Source of the DNA: Methanobacterium_B sp963825335
GTDB lineage: Archaea > Methanobacteriota > Methanobacteria > Methanobacteriales > Methanobacteriaceae
Direction of reading: 5' to 3'
DNA: 64,000 nt
Assembly: GCA_963825335.1 (NCBI GenBank)
Contig: CAWGSP010000001.1
Coordinates: 806,001 to 870,000, forward strand
The stretch's first letter is position 1, and each line of letters opens with the position of its first letter. Below are positions 38,210-48,011 of the stretch, piece by piece. The translations under genes and the position numbers were made by a program. A model generated the notes under the pieces. The model was given only the letters and a program-made list of their open reading frames with translations. It was not told the origin of the DNA and did no database searches.

Positions 38210-39382
38210 TCAGTGGTTGATAACGTCTTTCACTTTATCGAAGAAACCCTTGTCATGTGTGTAGATCTCCTCACCGCTAACATCTGCAAATTCTGTGAGA
38301 AGTTCCTTCTGTTTTGGGGTAAGTTTTTTTGGTGTCACTATCTTAACCTTCACATAAAGGTTTCCCTTCCCATTCCAGCGGAGATGTGGCATACCTTCTC
38401 CACGTATACGGAATGATGTTCCTGTTTGTGTCCCTGCAGGTATTTTTAGGTCAACTGCCCCTGTAAGTGTTGGTGCTTCAACTGTGTCTCCAAGCGATGC
38501 TTGTACAAAGCTTATTGGCATGTTGTATGTGAGGTCCGATCCTTCTCTTGTGAACAACTGATGTTTTTTAACGGTTATGATCACGTAAAGATCTCCTGGA
38601 GGGCCTCTACGTTCGCCTACATCTCCCTCTCCCTGAACCCTGAGCCTGCTGCCATCTTCAACACCTGCCGGGATCTTGATATGGATGGTACTGGTTTGCC
38701 TTACAATACCCTTTCCACGGCATTCAGTACAAGGCGTGTCAATTACCTGTCCTTCTCCATTACACATTCTACAAGGTCTAACTGTGGCAAACTGTCCAAG
38801 TGGTGTGTTGCTGACTTGGCGAACCTGTCCGGCCCCTCCACATTCAGGGCATGTTCTGGTTTCTGTTCCTGGTTCTGCCTTTGATCCATGGCACTTAGGG
38901 CATGGTTTTTTATGTGGAATCTCTATGTCTTTTTCAAGACCCATAGCAGCTTCTTCAAGGGTTATGTTCATTTCGTAATAGACATCTTCACCCTGTGTTG
39001 GGCCACCTCGGTTGCCGCCACCGAATCCGAATAGATCGAATATACTCTCAAATCCTGCTCCTGCGCCCTGATTTCCACCTTGATTTCCTCCAAATCCAAA
39101 TCCTCTGAAGATGTCGTCGAAGTTTACATTGTTGTATATATCTTCCTGGGAGAATCCGTTCATTCCTGCATGGCCGTACTGGTCATAGGTCTGTCTTTTC
39201 TCTTCATCTGAGAGCACAGCATAGGCTTCGCTTATTTCTTTGAATTTTTCTCCTGATTCTTGATCTTCGCTCACATCAGGATGATATTTCATTGCAAGTT
39301 TTCTATATGCTTTTTTAATATCCTTTTTGTCTGCACCCTTTTCCACACCAAGGACTTCGTAGTAATCACGCTTCTCTGCCAT
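38210..39382 (-). CDS. dnaJ: Chaperone DnaJ
   Basis: 390 residues, full-length type A DnaJ. J domain with HPD (KYHPDVS, about residue 35), a Gly/Phe-rich region (70-125), four CxxCxGxG zinc repeats (CPKCHGSK, CPECGGAG, CRMCNGEG, CTECRGKG, about 155-220), and C-terminal substrate domains. Stimulates DnaK. Bacterial-type Hsp40 present in some mesophilic methanogens, probably by ancient transfer. Third gene of grpE-dnaK-dnaJ. Confidence 0.97.
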   Translation of the reverse strand: MAEKRDYYEVLGVEKGADKKDIKKAYRKLAMKYHPDVSEDQESGEKFKEISEAYAVLSDEEKRQTYDQYGHAGMNGFSQEDIYNNVNFDDIFRGFGFGGNQGGNQGAGAGFESIFDLFGFGGGNRGGPTQGEDVYYEMNITLEEAAMGLEKDIEIPHKKPCPKCHGSKAEPGTETRTCPECGGAGQVRQVSNTPLGQFATVRPCRMCNGEGQVIDTPCTECRGKGIVRQTSTIHIKIPAGVEDGSRLRVQGEGDVGERRGPPGDLYVIITVKKHQLFTREGSDLTYNMPISFVQASLGDTVEAPTLTGAVDLKIPAGTQTGTSFRIRGEGMPHLRWNGKGNLYVKVKIVTPKKLTPKQKELLTEFADVSGEEIYTHDKGFFDKVKDVINH

Positions 39383-39681
39383 TATAATCTTACCCTCAAT
39401 TTAATTTTGTTAATCTGTTGATATTGAATTCTTGTAATATAATTAATATAATTAATTTCTGGATTAAGTTTTCTTAATAGAATGAAATTAAAGTTATGTT
39501 TTGTAACGTATTTGAAATTATTATTAGTGATATATGTTAACGGTGCAAAAAAATTATTCAATTAAATTTTGATTATTGATAAATAAATTGATTAAAAATT
39601 TAATTCAGATTCCCGTACATTATTCAATAAATAAAAAGTTGAAGGGAACATATGATTCCCAATTCACTTTTTAGATCTAAA

Positions 39682-41562
39682 TTATTTTTTCACTTCGTAG
39701 TCTGCATCAATTGTTTCGTCGCTGTCGCCTTTTTCCTGGTCCTGAGATTCTTGTGCATTTGCATCCGCTTGTTGTTGTGCTTGCTCTGCCTCTTGCGCCT
39801 TTTGTGCTTCCTGATAAATTGCAGCACCTATTTCCTGCACAATTTTGTTCAGTTCATCGGTTTTTGTTTTGATTGCTTCGAGATCGTCGCCAGCTATGAT
39901 TTCTTTGAGTTCCTTTGCAAGTCCTTCAACTTTTGACTTTTTCTCTGCATCTACCTTATCACCCAATTCTTCGAGGGTTTTTTCTGAAGTGTAAATTATC
40001 GAATCAGCGTTGTTTCTTATTTCTATTTCTTCTTGGCGTTTTTTATCTTCTTCGGCGTGCATTTCTGCTTCTTTGACTTTTTTCTCTATTTCTTCCTTTG
40101 AGAGTTTGTTTGGTGCGGTTATCGTAATTCTCTGTTCTTTACCGGTACCCATATCCTTTGCAGATACATTTATTATACCGTTAGCATCTATGTCAAAACT
40201 CACCTCAATTTGCGGAACTCCCCTAGGTGCCGGTGGAATACCTACTAACTGGAATCTTCCTAGTGTAGAATTATCAGCAGCCATTGGTCTTTCACCTTGG
40301 AGTACGTGAATATCCACAGATGGTTGACTGTCTGCTGCAGTTGTAAATACCTGACTCTTTTTGGTTGGTATGGTAGTGTTTCTTTCGATAAGCTGAGTGA
40401 ATACTCCACCAAGGGTTTCTATACCCAACGAAAGAGGTGTGACATCTAATAGGACGAGATCTTTGATCTCACCTGCCATCACACCGCCCTGAATGGCTGC
40501 ACCCATTGCAACACATTCCATTGGGTCAATTCCACTTTCTGCTGGTTTTCCTATGAATTTTTCAACAAATTTTTGTACAATAGGCATACGTGTAGGTCCA
40601 CCAACCAATATGATCTTGTTAATGTCGGTTTTACTCATTTTAGCGTCTTTAATCGCTTGCTCCATTGGATTTGCACATTTTTTAATGATAGGGTCCACCA
40701 GTTCTTCGAGCTTAGCTCGCGTGAGTGTTGCTGTAAGATGTTTAGGACCTTCGGTAGTTGCCGTAATAAATGGAAGATTTATGTCGCTTGTTAAGGTTGT
40801 TGATAGTTCAATTTTGGCTTTTTCAGCTGCTTCCTTAAGCCTTTGAACAGCTTGCTCATCGTTGAGTAGGTTGACTCCAGTTTCCCTTTCGAAATCTGCT
40901 GCAAGGTGTTTCATTATGGTGTTGTCCATGTCTGTACCACCAAGACTTGTGTCACCGCTGGTCGATTTTACTTCGAACACTCCACCTCCGAAGTCCATTA
41001 TGGTGACATCTAGTGTTCCTCCACCGAAATCAAATACCAAAATTTCCAAGTCTTCTTCAGCTTCTTTGTCAATTCCATATGCTAGGCTAGCTGCTGTTGG
41101 TTCGTTGACCAGACGTACAACATCAAGGCCAGCTATTGTGCCTGCATCTTTGGTTGCGGTTCTTTGGTTATCGTTGAAGTATGCTGGCACTGTTATCACT
41201 GCTTTGTTAACTGTTTCACCAAGGAATGATTCTGCATCTTTTTTAATTTTTTGAAGGATGAATGCTGATATTTCCTGTGGTGTGTAATCTTTATTCAATA
41301 TATTTATCTTGTAATCTGTACCCATTTTTCTTTTAATGGCGCTTATAGTATGTTCTGGATTTGTAACTGCTTGTCTTCTAGCAGGTTCACCAACTAAACG
41401 CTGTCCGTCTTTTGTGAATGCAACGTAACTTGGAAATGCTTTACCATATTGTGTTGCTCCTTCAGCACTTGGAATTATGGTTGCTTTACCACCAATAAGT
41501 ACTGCTGCTGCTGAGTTACTTGTACCCAGGTCTATGCCTATTATTTTTTCTTTCTTAGCCAT
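39682..41562 (-). CDS. dnaK: Chaperone DnaK (Hsp70)
   Basis: 626 residues. The ATPase domain starts IIGIDLGTSNSAAAVL and contains FDFGGGTLDVTI and ILVGGPTRMPIVQ. The substrate-binding domain begins after the DVTPLSLGIETLGG linker region, and the C-terminal lid ends in a Gln/Ala-rich tail and a DYEVKK terminus. Works with GrpE and DnaJ. 300 bp without a gene separates it from dnaJ, enough for a separate promoter. Confidence 0.97.
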   Translation of the reverse strand: MAKKEKIIGIDLGTSNSAAAVLIGGKATIIPSAEGATQYGKAFPSYVAFTKDGQRLVGEPARRQAVTNPEHTISAIKRKMGTDYKINILNKDYTPQEISAFILQKIKKDAESFLGETVNKAVITVPAYFNDNQRTATKDAGTIAGLDVVRLVNEPTAASLAYGIDKEAEEDLEILVFDFGGGTLDVTIMDFGGGVFEVKSTSGDTSLGGTDMDNTIMKHLAADFERETGVNLLNDEQAVQRLKEAAEKAKIELSTTLTSDINLPFITATTEGPKHLTATLTRAKLEELVDPIIKKCANPMEQAIKDAKMSKTDINKIILVGGPTRMPIVQKFVEKFIGKPAESGIDPMECVAMGAAIQGGVMAGEIKDLVLLDVTPLSLGIETLGGVFTQLIERNTTIPTKKSQVFTTAADSQPSVDIHVLQGERPMAADNSTLGRFQLVGIPPAPRGVPQIEVSFDIDANGIINVSAKDMGTGKEQRITITAPNKLSKEEIEKKVKEAEMHAEEDKKRQEEIEIRNNADSIIYTSEKTLEELGDKVDAEKKSKVEGLAKELKEIIAGDDLEAIKTKTDELNKIVQEIGAAIYQEAQKAQEAEQAQQQADANAQESQDQEKGDSDETIDADYEVKK

Positions 41563-41626
41563 AATTATTCACCTCTTTTTGAACAATTTATATCTAAAAT
41601 TTTTAATCAATCTAAAATTTTAAAGG

Positions 41627-42163
41627 TTATTTCTTCTTACAAACTTTGACTTTTGAATATTTTATTACTTTGGAATCAAGAGTATATCCTTTACAAAGTT
41701 CTTCGATAACTGTATCTTCATCATAATCTTTATTGTCTTCTACCATGAGGGCTTCGTGTTTGTAAGGGTCGAATTTCTCACCGGATGCAACTATCTCGCA
41801 GAGTCCTTCTCCTTCGAGTATTTGTTTAAGCTTTTTGTGTATCATTCCCACACCTTCGTTGAGGTCATGATTTTTCTCGGCCTTTAAAGCTCTTTCAAGG
41901 TCTTCATAGACATCTATGATTTTTAAGATCAATTCTTCGTTTGCATATTTTATATAGTGTTTAATATCTTTTTCTGAGCGTTTTTTGAAGTTTTCGAAAT
42001 CTGCTTGGAGTCTGAGTAATTGTGAGTGGTAATCTTCCATTTTTTCTGATATATTCTCGATTTTCTCATCTTTTTCCTGAATTTCTTCATTTTTTTCCTG
42101 AATCTCAGATTCTAAATGATCCAGATCCTTTTTCAACTTCTCTAATTTTTGTTTATCATTCAT
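41627..42163 (-). CDS. grpE: Nucleotide exchange factor GrpE
   Basis: 178 residues. Long N-terminal coiled coil (QEKNEEIQEKDEKIENISEK, heptad pattern over about 1-70), then the GrpE head with LLRLQADFENFKKRSEKDI and GVGMIHKKLKQILEGEGL. Removes ADP from DnaK. First gene of the chaperone operon, transcribed away from a winged-helix regulator across a 107-bp gap holding an inverted repeat. Confidence 0.94.
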   Translation of the reverse strand: MNDKQKLEKLKKDLDHLESEIQEKNEEIQEKDEKIENISEKMEDYHSQLLRLQADFENFKKRSEKDIKHYIKYANEELILKIIDVYEDLERALKAEKNHDLNEGVGMIHKKLKQILEGEGLCEIVASGEKFDPYKHEALMVEDNKDYDEDTVIEELCKGYTLDSKVIKYSKVKVCKKK

Positions 42164-42196
42164 TCATTCACCTTTTATATGGTATAAAAAGAATAG

Positions 42197-42228
42197 TAAC
42201 CTTTAACTATTATAGTAACAAAAGGTTA
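42197..42228. promoter_or_regulatory. Inverted repeat in the grpE/regulator promoter region
   Basis: TAACCTTT (42197-42204) and AAAGGTTA (42221-42228) form a perfect 8-bp inverted repeat with a 16-nt spacer. It adjoins a palindromic TTATATAA at 42226-42233 that can serve as TATA box in both directions; for grpE the repeat would lie between TATA and transcript start, suited to repression. Candidate operator for the regulator at 42307. Confidence 0.55.
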
Positions 42229-42306
42229 TATAAATCTTTCGCACAACTAGTTAAATAAATAACAACTAAAATGCACAGGATCAAAATAACCAGTAAGTGG
42301 TATAAA

Positions 42307-42756
42307 ATGGATTTAGAAGCGATACTAGATGTAATGGGATGCAAAACAAGAAGGGACATTATATCCCTTTTAACAGACGAGCCCAGATTTGTTAGTGAAA
42401 TATCAAAGGAATTGGAAGTAGGACAGAAGGCAATAATTGAACATTTGAGGGCAATGGAAGAATTAGGCCTTTTAAGTTCTTCATTTCAAAAAATAGAACG
42501 AGGTAGGCCTAGAAAATATTACGATATTTCCCAAGATATACAGATTCAGATATTCATCGGACCAGGGGCTATTAAGATGAATGTTATAGGTCATGAATTT
42601 ACAGAGCTCCATACATTGGAGGGAAGGATCCATATGGGCGAGACCGAAGTTACAGAAGAATTATTACAACTCATAAAAAAGTATGATGAAGCAAAGAAAC
42701 ACGCAGAAAAACTTCTAGCACAGATCAAAGATTCGGGAGTAAAATCAAATCCATAG
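42307..42756 (+). CDS. ArsR-like winged-helix regulator beside grpE
   Basis: About 149 residues. N-terminal winged helix (MDLEAILDVMGCKTRRDIIS, recognition helix around EVGQKAIIEHLRAMEELGL, wing RGRPRKYY) and a C-terminal domain ending in a helix (KYDEAKKHAEKLLAQ). ATG 42307 matches family starts; an in-frame ATG at 42271 adds 12 basic residues. It diverges from grpE-dnaK-dnaJ, so a heat-shock repressor role, comparable in logic to archaeal HSR1/Phr, is likely but inferred. Confidence 0.78.
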   Translation: MDLEAILDVMGCKTRRDIISLLTDEPRFVSEISKELEVGQKAIIEHLRAMEELGLLSSSFQKIERGRPRKYYDISQDIQIQIFIGPGAIKMNVIGHEFTELHTLEGRIHMGETEVTEELLQLIKKYDEAKKHAEKLLAQIKDSGVKSNP

Positions 42757-42831
42757 TTCAAAGTCTGAATTGATCAAATAAATTAAAACTGCAGTGTTAC
42801 CGTAACCTCGAATAATTCCAAATACTATGAT

Positions 42832-45147
42832 CTACTGGTCATTTGATCTCCACGATGCAACTGCTGCTTGCCCCATTGAGACTGAACCATCGCCTGCACA
42901 ACTATTTTTATGCTGAACAAACTTGTAACCTGCAGATTCAACTGTTTTACGGACTTCGATGCTGATGGCTTCATTGTAGAATACTCCTCCTGAACCGCCT
43001 ACAATTTTTACACCGGTGCTATCGGCGCAGTTGACTGCAAGTTCTGCTAAACCACGTGCAACTGCATTTTGGGCGGCTCTAGCTATGTTTGCAACATTTT
43101 TATTGTCATTTTTCATCTCGATCACCGACATCAAAATATCGGATGTGTTGAGCACTTCCAATCCATTGATTTTAATGAGTTCAAAAGGGATTTCAAGGAC
43201 ATCTTTACCGTAATATGCTGCAGATTCCAGTTTCATTGCACATTCACCTTCATATGTTCTTTTTCCACATATTTCTAGTGCAACGGACAATGCATCCAGA
43301 ACTCGTCCAGTGCTTGTGGTGATGTTGGTGTTAAAACCTTTCTTGAGCTGTTTTGCAACCAGTTCAATCTCTCTTTCCCCATGTTTAAAGTACTGGACAT
43401 AATCAGCTTTCATTTGGTTGACCAGCTCATCTGTATCGTAGTCGTTATAGAGCATTGACATGACCATCCTTGCAGGATATTTGGTTGTTAAATCACCGCC
43501 TGCTAAATTTTGTGGCATTAGACTCGCCAGCCTTTCACAATTAGAACCATTTATGTGAAGTATTTCTCCGCCCCAAGCAGTTCCATCCGTTCCATATCCG
43601 ACACCATCTGCAGCGATGCAGATGAGTTCATCCAGACCATTGTCAACACAGAGTGCAGCTGCATGGGCATGGTGGTGCTGAACCCTCAAAATATTTGAAT
43701 TGAATCTTTCACCCATTTCCTCTGCAAGTTTGGTTGTAAAGAACATTGGATGCAAGTCGCAAGCAATAATATCCAAAACTTTTGTTCTGGTAATGTCCAT
43801 CATATAATCCACAGCATCTTTGAGATACTTGAATGTATCGTACTTGGTTGTGTCTCCAATATGTTGTGAAACGTAACAATTTCCATCCTTTAGCAGCGAG
43901 AATGTCACATCTATTTCAGGACCAAGTGCAAGAACATTTAGATCATTATTTAAGCTAGAAAAGTCGTATGGTTCGGGTACATATCCTCTTGAACGTCTTA
44001 TGAAAGCCAGTTCATCTCCTCTGAACCTTACTACTGAATCATCACATCTATTAACAATTTTACGGTCGTGTAAAAGATAATAATCTGCTATGTTACTCAG
44101 CTTGGTAGTTATTTCTTTGTTTGATGTTAACATTGGGTCTCCTGGCATGTTGGCAGATGTCATTATGTAGGCTGGTTCATCCGTATATTTGAATAATATG
44201 TGATGTAATCCTGAATAAGGGAGCATTACACCGAGATTGTGGAGTACAGGAGATACAGATGGTGATAGGAAGTAATCATCATTCTTATTCAAAACAACAA
44301 TGGGCCTTCTGCGCGAGGTGAGGGTCTTTTTTTCACGATCTGAAACTTCTGCGAAGGTTTCAACAGTTTTGATATCGGGTGACATACATGCAAAAGGTTG
44401 GTTGAACCTTCCAAGCCGCTTTCGCAGTTCGTTGACAGGATCATCATCGGTTGTTTTTACAACCAAATGTGTACCGCCAATACCCTTTATCGCAAGGATA
44501 TTGCCCGCATCTATTAATTGTGCGGCTTTTTTTATGGGATTATCCATATCTATCCTGTGATTATCGAATAGGAATACTTCAGGCCCGCAAGTGGGGCAGC
44601 AACTAGCTTCAGCATGGTACCTGCGGTTTTTTGGATCGATGTATTCTTGTGTGCAGTCTTCGCAAAGTGGAAAGTCGTCCATTGATGTGCGTTCACGATC
44701 GTATGGAACTGAACTAATCACTGTGAAACGAGGACCACAATCGGTACATGCTGTAAATGGATATTTATATCTTCTGTTATTTTTTTCTAAGATTTCATCT
44801 AGACAGTTATCGCATACTGCTATGTCTGGAGGGATCACAGAAGATCCAGAGAAATTTTCCGAGCTCTTGAGTATTTGAAAATCGTGAAATTCTCTGGAAA
44901 TATTAGATTCAAGCCATTCAATTTGGATAGATGTGATCTTAGAAATTGGGGGTTTATTTTTTTCCAAATTATGAACGAAATCTTCAATCTCCTGTTCTTT
45001 GCCTTCAATAACTATTTCAACAATATTTCCAAGATTTCTGACGAATCCATTGATCATCATGCTGTGGGCAATTCTGTATACAGTAGGCCTAAAACCTACT
45101 CCCTGCACTATTCCTTCGACCAATATTTTGGCTTTTTCCAACTTCAC
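42832..45147 (-). CDS. hypF: Carbamoyltransferase HypF
   Basis: 771 residues. Makes the thiocarbamate on HypE that becomes the CN ligands of nickel-iron hydrogenases. Order: acylphosphatase domain (EGIVQGVGFRPTVYRIA, 1-90), two zinc fingers (CDNC/CTDC and CEDC/CPTC, about 108-190), YrdC-like domain (about 200-385), and Kae1-like C-terminal domain with the VQHHHAHAA metal site (about 485) and GGSGGVFYNEAI. All motifs are intact. Needed by Frh encoded 10 kb upstream. Confidence 0.96.
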   Translation of the reverse strand: MKLEKAKILVEGIVQGVGFRPTVYRIAHSMMINGFVRNLGNIVEIVIEGKEQEIEDFVHNLEKNKPPISKITSIQIEWLESNISREFHDFQILKSSENFSGSSVIPPDIAVCDNCLDEILEKNNRRYKYPFTACTDCGPRFTVISSVPYDRERTSMDDFPLCEDCTQEYIDPKNRRYHAEASCCPTCGPEVFLFDNHRIDMDNPIKKAAQLIDAGNILAIKGIGGTHLVVKTTDDDPVNELRKRLGRFNQPFACMSPDIKTVETFAEVSDREKKTLTSRRRPIVVLNKNDDYFLSPSVSPVLHNLGVMLPYSGLHHILFKYTDEPAYIMTSANMPGDPMLTSNKEITTKLSNIADYYLLHDRKIVNRCDDSVVRFRGDELAFIRRSRGYVPEPYDFSSLNNDLNVLALGPEIDVTFSLLKDGNCYVSQHIGDTTKYDTFKYLKDAVDYMMDITRTKVLDIIACDLHPMFFTTKLAEEMGERFNSNILRVQHHHAHAAALCVDNGLDELICIAADGVGYGTDGTAWGGEILHINGSNCERLASLMPQNLAGGDLTTKYPARMVMSMLYNDYDTDELVNQMKADYVQYFKHGEREIELVAKQLKKGFNTNITTSTGRVLDALSVALEICGKRTYEGECAMKLESAAYYGKDVLEIPFELIKINGLEVLNTSDILMSVIEMKNDNKNVANIARAAQNAVARGLAELAVNCADSTGVKIVGGSGGVFYNEAISIEVRKTVESAGYKFVQHKNSCAGDGSVSMGQAAVASWRSNDQ

Positions 45148-45275
45148 ACCTTCTGAAATCCTATTTTAACTATTTTCCACATGTTAACACGATACTCATT
45201 AGTATTCGATCTTGCATAGAATTCTTTTTAACACTTCAATCTTATATATTCAAGCAGAAATGATGGGTGGATATA

Positions 45276-46040
45276 ATGAAAGATGTACTCAAAAAACTTA
45301 TAAATGGTGAAATTTCTGCAGAAGACGCTGAAAAAAGACTTAAAACTATGCAAATACGGGAAATAGAGGAATTTGCAAAATTTGACACAGGAAGAGATAT
45401 TCGAACAGGAGTCCCTGAAGCTATTTTTGCAGAGGGCAAGGAAAACAGTGAAATAGTCAAGATAGTGATGGCTTGTGCGGATAGTGGAAGCATCATGGTA
45501 ACGCGATTAAGTGTTGATAGATTTAATGAGATTAAATGTGATCTAAAACCCTTAACCGATGAGGGATATAGACTTGAATACAATAGAAAAGCCCGCATTC
45601 TCGTGATCAAGAACCATGAAGTCAAAAAAATTGGTAAAATCGGCATATTGACCGCTGGAACATCAGATATTAGTGTTGCAGAAGAGGCCAGGGTTGTTGC
45701 ACAGGAAGCGGGTTGTGAAGTCTTGAGTGCATACGATGTTGGTGTTGCAGGGATACATAGACTGTTTTCCCATGTTAGGGTGATGTTGGAAAGTGATGTT
45801 AAAGTTTTATTGGTAGTTGCAGGTATGGAAGGGGCTCTCCCGTCGGTGGTAGCTGGACTGGTTGATATCCCAGTTGTGGGGGTACCAACATCGGTTGGAT
45901 ACGGCGTTGGTGAAGGTGGATTCACAGCTCTTTATTCGATGCTTCAGTCTTGTGCACCGGGAATTGCAGTAGTGAACATAGACAATGGATTTGGTGCAGG
46001 GGTTTTTGCTACAACAATTTTACAATCATTAAATAAATGA
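45276..46040 (+). CDS. larB: LarB, nickel-pincer cofactor carboxylase/hydrolase
   Basis: About 254 residues. LarB carboxylates and hydrolyses nicotinic acid adenine dinucleotide, first step of the nickel-pincer cofactor. It shares the PurE fold: GILTAGTSDISVAEEA (about residue 125), VAGMEGALPSVVAGL and a C-terminal GYGVGEGGFTAL. ATG 45276 behind GGGTGG is preferred to GTG 45267. LarC and LarE are not in this window, so it is unclear whether the whole route is present. Divergent from hypF. Confidence 0.92.
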   Translation: MKDVLKKLINGEISAEDAEKRLKTMQIREIEEFAKFDTGRDIRTGVPEAIFAEGKENSEIVKIVMACADSGSIMVTRLSVDRFNEIKCDLKPLTDEGYRLEYNRKARILVIKNHEVKKIGKIGILTAGTSDISVAEEARVVAQEAGCEVLSAYDVGVAGIHRLFSHVRVMLESDVKVLLVVAGMEGALPSVVAGLVDIPVVGVPTSVGYGVGEGGFTALYSMLQSCAPGIAVVNIDNGFGAGVFATTILQSLNK

Positions 46041-46090
46041 TCAACAAAAAAAATGGAGTGTGGCAGACATATTTAAGATAATAGTACAAC

Positions 46091-47893
46091 TCAATTTTCA
46101 TCTAATTCATTTTTTGATTGATAAGTAGCATAAAAACCATCTGTATCTGCATATATGGCTTTGAAACCATAATCTTCTGCTTTTACCATGGTCTTTTTAA
46201 TATAATCCCTTCCCCATGCTGTAACCGCTTCTGCACATTCTATTCTATACCATCTAAACCTTGAGTAACCATAAACACCATACATGGAGTTTGCTAGCCG
46301 TTTAAGTGCTTGTTGCTGGACATCCAATACTTGTTTCTCCCTAGGATTTTCAGCTTTCTTCATCTGGGTTTTGATCCTCACCCTTTCCTTCAATATATTC
46401 CCGATAATTGATGGAACGAAACCCACCGGAGATTTAGCAAATTTGTGTCCTACTTCGGGTGCTGTGAAGCACATATCATCTTCACATTCAGATATTATTA
46501 GTGTATCTGGGGAAACATTTTTGGAAATTATGATACTTGGATACAAGCTTCTAAAATCAAAAGAAACAATATTTTCATGCAGACCCTTCACAGGGTCTTT
46601 CACATATCCTCCAGCAGCTTTTTTTCCTCTTCTTTCTGAATACTGTGATGATGAAGGTTTGTTTGGAACCATATCCTCAATTTCATAGGCTTTTCTTATG
46701 AGGTACCATTCAACCATCTGACCCGTGGCCATTCTAGCTATATCAAAAAATGGCTGTCCAACTATACGAGTCAATTCCATGCTCAAAGGCAACATTTTTT
46801 CACCGATCTTGGTCACAGCTACAGCATCATCTAACGAGTATTTGAAGAGTTCTTCTAACTTTTCGCCGCCATCATCCCAGTACTCAAATATCTCATCACC
46901 GGGAATATCCACCTTTTCTTCGTCAAAAAGTTCCTTATAAACTCTTTCAAGGGTGTAACGGTCTAGTTGAAGATATCTGCGCATGAGCAGGTAGAGATCA
47001 ACATGAATCCTACCTTTTATAAGGGCAGAATTTGTATAACCCCTCCTCATGAATTTCAATTCGGTTCCATCTGTGCCCATTCCCATTTTTACGTTTAGTT
47101 GGCTTGCCCGATCCCTTATGTATGGCATATCAAAGTTGTCAGAATTGTATCCTATTATCAGATCTGGATTTTCTGATTTAATTATCTCAACAAGTCTTTG
47201 AAGCATATGGGCTTCAGTTTTCAGGGTTTCAACATAATCTTTGTAAGATTTTTTTGTTGAAAGCACTTTCCTAAGCCCATCGTTGCTAGATAGACTGATC
47301 ATAATGATTGGATCTTCTTCTGCTTGGGGCATTCCCTTGGGATTTCTAACCTCTATATCCAAACTCAGAGTTTTGAGAACAGGAAATTTAGAATTAATTG
47401 GTATGGGTTCACCTTTAATTTCGAAGATACAAACATCTGTACCACAAGAAAAATTGATCGAATCGTGATCGATGCGATCTCCATCGAATTCGACTTCAGC
47501 CATTGGAAATATGGCTTTGTCTATGAGGTATCTACGATAAAAAGGGATGTCATGTTCCATTATATCGATTACCGAATTGAGATTCTTTATCTTCTCCCGT
47601 AATTTAGGCACGTCTTGGGGATGGTTTAGTACAACCTTTAAAAATTCTTGGGACTTTCCCATGTAACCTTTATTTATTTTACTGACCATATCAATGTCTA
47701 ATTCGTTAAGATCTCGCATACATTCGTCTTTATCATAGGGCACAACGTATATATAGGGTTTGAAGCTTTTATCTAGTACAATGACAGATTTGCCTTCATT
47801 TTCATCCTTTAGTTTGCCGAACAACCTAATAACTGCTTTATCCTTTTCTGTGATATAATCTATGTCCAGAAGAACGAACCTTTTCATTTCCAT
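46091..47893 (-). CDS. polB: B-family DNA polymerase, N-terminal (large) fragment of a split PolB
   Basis: 600 residues. 3'-5' exonuclease motifs are present (LSLDIEVRNP, NSDNFDMPYI, YSLDDAV), then polymerase motif A (FRSLYPSIIISKNVSPDT), motif B (KRLANSMYGVYGYSRFRW) and motif C (YADTDG). The protein stops about 15 residues after motif C, so the thumb and rest of the palm are missing. This matches Methanothermobacter, where PolB is encoded by two distant genes. The small C-terminal part is not in this window. The stop is clean with no coding continuation downstream. Confidence 0.93.
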   Translation of the reverse strand: MEMKRFVLLDIDYITEKDKAVIRLFGKLKDENEGKSVIVLDKSFKPYIYVVPYDKDECMRDLNELDIDMVSKINKGYMGKSQEFLKVVLNHPQDVPKLREKIKNLNSVIDIMEHDIPFYRRYLIDKAIFPMAEVEFDGDRIDHDSINFSCGTDVCIFEIKGEPIPINSKFPVLKTLSLDIEVRNPKGMPQAEEDPIIMISLSSNDGLRKVLSTKKSYKDYVETLKTEAHMLQRLVEIIKSENPDLIIGYNSDNFDMPYIRDRASQLNVKMGMGTDGTELKFMRRGYTNSALIKGRIHVDLYLLMRRYLQLDRYTLERVYKELFDEEKVDIPGDEIFEYWDDGGEKLEELFKYSLDDAVAVTKIGEKMLPLSMELTRIVGQPFFDIARMATGQMVEWYLIRKAYEIEDMVPNKPSSSQYSERRGKKAAGGYVKDPVKGLHENIVSFDFRSLYPSIIISKNVSPDTLIISECEDDMCFTAPEVGHKFAKSPVGFVPSIIGNILKERVRIKTQMKKAENPREKQVLDVQQQALKRLANSMYGVYGYSRFRWYRIECAEAVTAWGRDYIKKTMVKAEDYGFKAIYADTDGFYATYQSKNELDEN

Positions 47894-48011
47894 AATTTTT
47901 TATTTATGATGTGGAGGATATATAGGTTGGTAAAATCAGAAATGAAGATCGATTTTACCGTATTCTACGATAAGTTAAATTTATAAAAATTATTAAGGAG
48001 TCAAATTTTTT

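Noticed and set aside
39652..39936. 94-codon plus-strand frame, Cys- and Leu-rich
   Set aside because: Antisense of the dnaK C-terminus, whose sense frame is intact.
45242..45925. 227-codon minus-strand frame rich in Ser, Thr and Pro
   Set aside because: Antisense shadow of larB, which has all family motifs on the plus strand.
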